From Colius striatus (taxonomy: Eukaryota; Chordata; Aves; Coliiformes; Coliidae), in NCBI RefSeq assembly GCF_028858725.1, contig NC_084768.1:30596664-30660663 (forward strand): a stretch of 64,000 nt of DNA, written 5' to 3'. The position numbers were made by a program, and so were the translations under genes. The number at the start of each line of letters is the position of its first letter. The first letter of the stretch is position 1. Below the pieces are notes generated by a model that was not told where the DNA came from, made no database searches, and saw nothing but the letters and a program-made list of their open reading frames with translations. This document shows positions 60,601 through 64,000 of this stretch, one piece after another.

Positions 60601-62401
60601 GATGGAAAAGCAATAGGTAGAACTGAGCCTCTTCAGGAAAAATGCAATGTTGGGCTCTTTGTTAGAGTTTTGTAACTTGAGGTTTCAGTTTTCTGGGTAC
60701 CTGCTGCCTGGCACACTGCTTTATGAAAGCAAACAGCCCCCCCCAAAACCTGAAAGTCACAAAGTAGGAATGCATTTACGCCATGAGATTGACAGCATGG
60801 ACACTGGCTCCGTCTTAAACATCTCAACTGCTTTGATTTTTGCTTTTCACTCACAGCCTTGGAAAGGGAAGGTTACCAAATGCATGTTTACTCCAAGTAC
60901 ACAACCTGCTCAATCGCAATTATCTCCTAATCTGGTCCTTCCGAGTTTCTCTGGTCTCACAGGTAAATACAGATTTAGCCGTTACTCAAGGCATATTATT
61001 TACCTCATTAAGTGTGTGTTTTGGCACGTGCGTTATTTACCTGACGGACTAACAAATAGGAGAGAGCAAATGCCATATTGTGTGCAAACAGCAACTTTGT
61101 TCGTGGGCAACCGGTCCCCTGTTTGGCCTCACCTGTGTCGACCCCGTGTGTGATGCTGGGTGTTTCCAGCCCCCCACCACAGAGTGGAAAGCGAGCATGA
61201 GTGTGGGGAGGCCGAGCCCAGAGACCTTGTGGGTGGGTGGGTGATGTGTGGCACAATGGAGCTCTTGCCCGGATCCATGAACAGCGGGACCAACCTTGGA
61301 GATGGATTTAAACACCTACATAGCGAGGTGTGTGCATGTGACAGTTAGAGGGGATACTTTTATCCATGTTCAAGAGGATTGTGTTATTGCTGTTGGTCTG
61401 TTTTGCTATGAGTCAGTGTACTCAGCTATGTAACACCTCTATGAGTTGTGCTTGAACTGTCATCTCAATAAATCTGTTAACCCCAAGGCTGACCTGCACT
61501 GAGCAGTAACAATCCTGTCAAGATCTTCCTGCAATCTTTTAAAAGAAAAAGGGTAGGGAGGAAAATCCAAGTAATCTTGCATGGACAATGTAATGTATTA
61601 AACACTGTTTGTTAAAAAGAAGCATCAGAAGGTGATGGCTATGTGAATCTTTGGGAGGGAGGCTGTAACCTGTAGAGTCCTGCTTGCATTTTACAGTTCC
61701 TGCAGTCCCTGCAGTTCACCTGTGGGTTCGTTGTTGAACAGATACACTCCTCTGAGGGATCCCTGAAGTAAGAAATCAAGTGTAGCAATAGAATTGCATC
61801 TCTAAGAAACATTGTACATGCAACAAATGAGAACTTCTCTGGGGAATCTCCTTCCAGCCACCAGATGTGTGGATTTGTTACGGAAGTGAGAAGTTTCAGT
61901 GCAACTGACAGGTGTTTCAGGGCCAGGCTGTTTGGATGGGTTGTAGTTTTGACATCTGTATTGCTGTATTTAATTCCTACCATGTATCAGAAGTTGCATT
62001 GTGTATGAAAAGATGAAAGGCCTCCTCAGAAATGTCAATGGGGTTTTAGATCAGATTTGCTGTGTTTTAAGTGGTTTGTGTTGTGTTCCACGGTGATAAG
62101 GTTCAGCAGGGGGATGTGATCTGGTGCCTGGAGCCATGGCTGCTGTGTGTCTCTCAGTTCTTAATTTAATGCTGTTTGCAGAGGTTAATTTCTAGTTGCC
62201 TGTGATTCTGGACACCCAGAGCTCAGTCCAAATGTCATTTGTTGTGGTTAGAGCAGGTTACTGTGTTATTTCAGGTTTGTGATGCTGGAACCTCCACCGG
62301 GAAGCACAGAGGAAATCCCTGTCAGAGGAGGGCAGTGAAGAGAACCAGCAAGGGTGAGATGTGTGTGTGCATGAGTAACGTGAGTTTCTCTTCAGTTTCA
62401 G

Positions 62402-62670
62402 ATGCCTCTGGATGTTCAATGCTAGCGCTCTTCCATACTGGAGCAACACATTTTCCCCAAAACTTACTTCCAAGGGCAAGACAAGCTGTGTGCTCCCTCT
62501 TCCCAGCTGGTGTTCTCAAAGGGTACAGCTCCATCGTAAGCAGGAAACTGGCGTCCCACGGCTTTGGAGCTTCCATGGCAGCAATGTCATCCTTCCCTCC
62601 ACAGAGATATCACTACTTCTTAGTGCTGGATTTTGAGGCTACGTGTGATAAACCACAGATTCATCCTCAG
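62402..62670 (+). CDS. ERI3: ERI3 coding exon: start of DEDDh exoribonuclease domain (partial gene)
   Basis: This exon encodes part of ERI3 (ERI1 exoribonuclease family member 3, also known as prion-interacting protein), a DEDDh 3'-5' exoribonuclease of the RNase T/ERI1 superfamily. The translation DASGCSML, then RKLASHGFGASMAAM and SFPPQRYHYFLVLDFEATCD, is nearly the same as human ERI3. LVLDFEATCD is the Exo I motif; its Asp and Glu are the first two metal-binding catalytic residues. The remaining DDh residues lie in later exons off the right edge. The acceptor is TTCAGTTTCAG before 62402 and the donor is CCTCAG|GTAAAT at 62671. The exon has two bases completing a split Asp codon plus 89 codons ending in Gln, so the next exon should begin in phase 0. 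The first ATG in frame is at 62419. The human protein is about 337 residues. Confidence 0.94.
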
Positions 62671-64000
62671 GTAAATAGACGATACAGTTAATTATCTCCT
62701 TGCAAATTGTTACTGCGGTACCAAGAGATGGAAGAAAAAGCACAGTGGTGGCTTACTTCATTTCTCTGGTTTGTCCCACCTCTCTGTTACTGATCCTCGA
62801 GGGCTCTTGCCAGTCATTTGCTTTCTCAGGAGCAGTGCCAGGACCCTTAGTGGGAATTAAATGAAAAGAAGTGACAATTCGTGTGTTACTGAAAACATCT
62901 TTAAGTCATGTTTGCTTGTCATCTGCCTGAGTCTAAAAATAGTTGTCTGGCAACCTGCATTAGCAGAGTACTCGTGGCAACCTTGTTTTTCATTCTGCAG
63001 GGAAAAAGGCTGTTGGTAGCCAACAGCTTTAAGAAAAGAATTGAATGATCTGAATATGTGCAACATAATGATGCTTCCAAGTCGAGAGGAACAGTAGTTT
63101 GGAGCTGTCGATGTTGCTGAAGTTATCTTGCCTGTGTGTTAACTATGGAGTGTAATGTTACAAGAAGAGTTGAGCTTCAGATAGATTTTTGCAGTGCCCT
63201 GCCACTTGAGGCATACAGAGATCCAGATGAAATACAGAAGTATTTCTGCACGGTTCTTCCATAGTAACATAGAGCATATTAGTAAATACATTTTCAGTTG
63301 TTGGCAGAATGGGCCTAAGTTTTCCATTTAAATTAGAAAACCGTGCTAAAAAGGAAGAAAACAACCCAACATTGGATTGGTAATCAACAGAATTTCTGAG
63401 TCTCTAAATCGAACTTGGACTTCTCACCCTCCTCTGCCAAGCAGTTGGCCTCTTACAGGTCTTGTGGGTAAAATATACGTTGGGTCAGAAGAACTTCCTT
63501 TTGCTTTGTCTCAAATATGCTAAAGGCAAAGTAGTTTTCAGCATGGTACCTCATTACTGAAGTCCCTTGGTACAGTGTTCATCTCCCAGTGCAGCAGTGG
63601 TTTCCCTTATGTATGTCCTGTCAAAGGGATGCTGCAAGTTAGGATGAAACTTGACTCCTTTTCCCCAGGAGTGCCTTGGTGAGTGCCACCTGCTTCTCCT
63701 GTTACTTGAGAAATGGACAGCAAATTCCTTGCTCTTTTGCTGGTTCTTTGTGGGAGGCTGCTGTGGCTCTGCATCCAGTTCTGCTTGCAGGGTCTTAACT
63801 GCTCTCCAAGTGAGGTGTTGGGCTATTTTGTGCACGCTCTGCCTCGGGTACACAGACCTGTCAAAGCTGTAAATTGGATCTACCTTGTCCCTTTGGATAT
63901 GGGTTTGGTCTGTGCACATTTTGATGCAAAACCATGATGCATGTGGTGCTAGTTTACAGCTGGCAGTAAAAAGGAGCATGAGTGGAATACGATTACTACT
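62671..64000 (+). other. ERI3: ERI3 intron following the recognised coding exon (partial)
   Basis: The donor GTAAAT at 62671 opens an intron running off the right edge. No frame here resembles the next expected ERI3 exon (beginning EIIEFPILKLNG), and no repeat is recognised. Confidence 0.8.

Larger units (their letters stand above)
52858..62401 (+). other. ERI3: ERI3 first intron
   Basis: About 9.5 kb lies between the CpG-island donor and the recognised coding exon. It is AT-rich after 53.5 kb and contains a (TG)(TA) run at 55101, a possible L2/MIR remnant at 57.5 kb and many T or A runs. A 188-codon minus-strand frame at 59661-60227 is unlike any protein I know. No other exon could be identified. 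Confidence 0.75.

Overview
The window looks like nuclear DNA of a bird. Two coding exons match conserved vertebrate genes. Both are spliced, with GT/AG boundaries and kilobases of intron. The interspersed repeats are of avian type: CR1 LINE tails, and two long terminal repeats resembling the common avian ERVL-like LTR family. That LTR type suggests a neoavian bird rather than a fowl, but this rests on memory of the repeat family and no search was run. There is no operon structure, no CRISPR array and no convincing RNA gene.

Layout. From 1 to about 30.6 kb lies the 5' part of RNF220 (E3 ubiquitin ligase) on the minus strand. The first coding exon is at 22974-23642, with its start codon at 23598. 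The next 22.97 kb to the left edge is one intron; later exons lie outside the window. To the right, an intron with many AT-rich stretches that look like conserved non-coding sequence leads to CpG-rich promoter DNA at 27.6-28.7 kb and 29.7-30.5 kb, with several candidate first-exon donors. From about 30.7 to 52.4 kb is a gene-free intergenic block holding old CR1 pieces, a paired LTR, a perfect 55-bp tandem duplication and candidate enhancers. At 52.5-53.4 kb is a second CpG island with ZNF143/THAP11-type and NRF1-type motifs. It is the likely promoter of ERI3 (a DEDDh 3'-5' exoribonuclease) on the plus strand. The recognised ERI3 coding exon is at 62402-62670; the rest of that gene runs off the right edge.

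RNF220 and ERI3 are thus head to head, about 22 kb apart. This matches the adjacent, divergent arrangement of the same genes on human chromosome 1p34 as I recall it. They do not act in one pathway: RNF220 is a developmental ubiquitin ligase and ERI3 a broadly expressed RNA nuclease. The intergenic block and RNF220 introns are the natural place for RNF220 developmental enhancers.

Most other long reading frames, especially those of 100-340 codons in the CpG islands, are artefacts of GC-rich DNA. I found no sign of a novel gene system. The most interesting items are a possible in-frame N-terminal extension of RNF220, the 53-bp promoter minisatellite, the twin LTRs, the perfect 55-bp duplication, an intronic orphan CpG cluster, and several palindromic AT-rich motifs.
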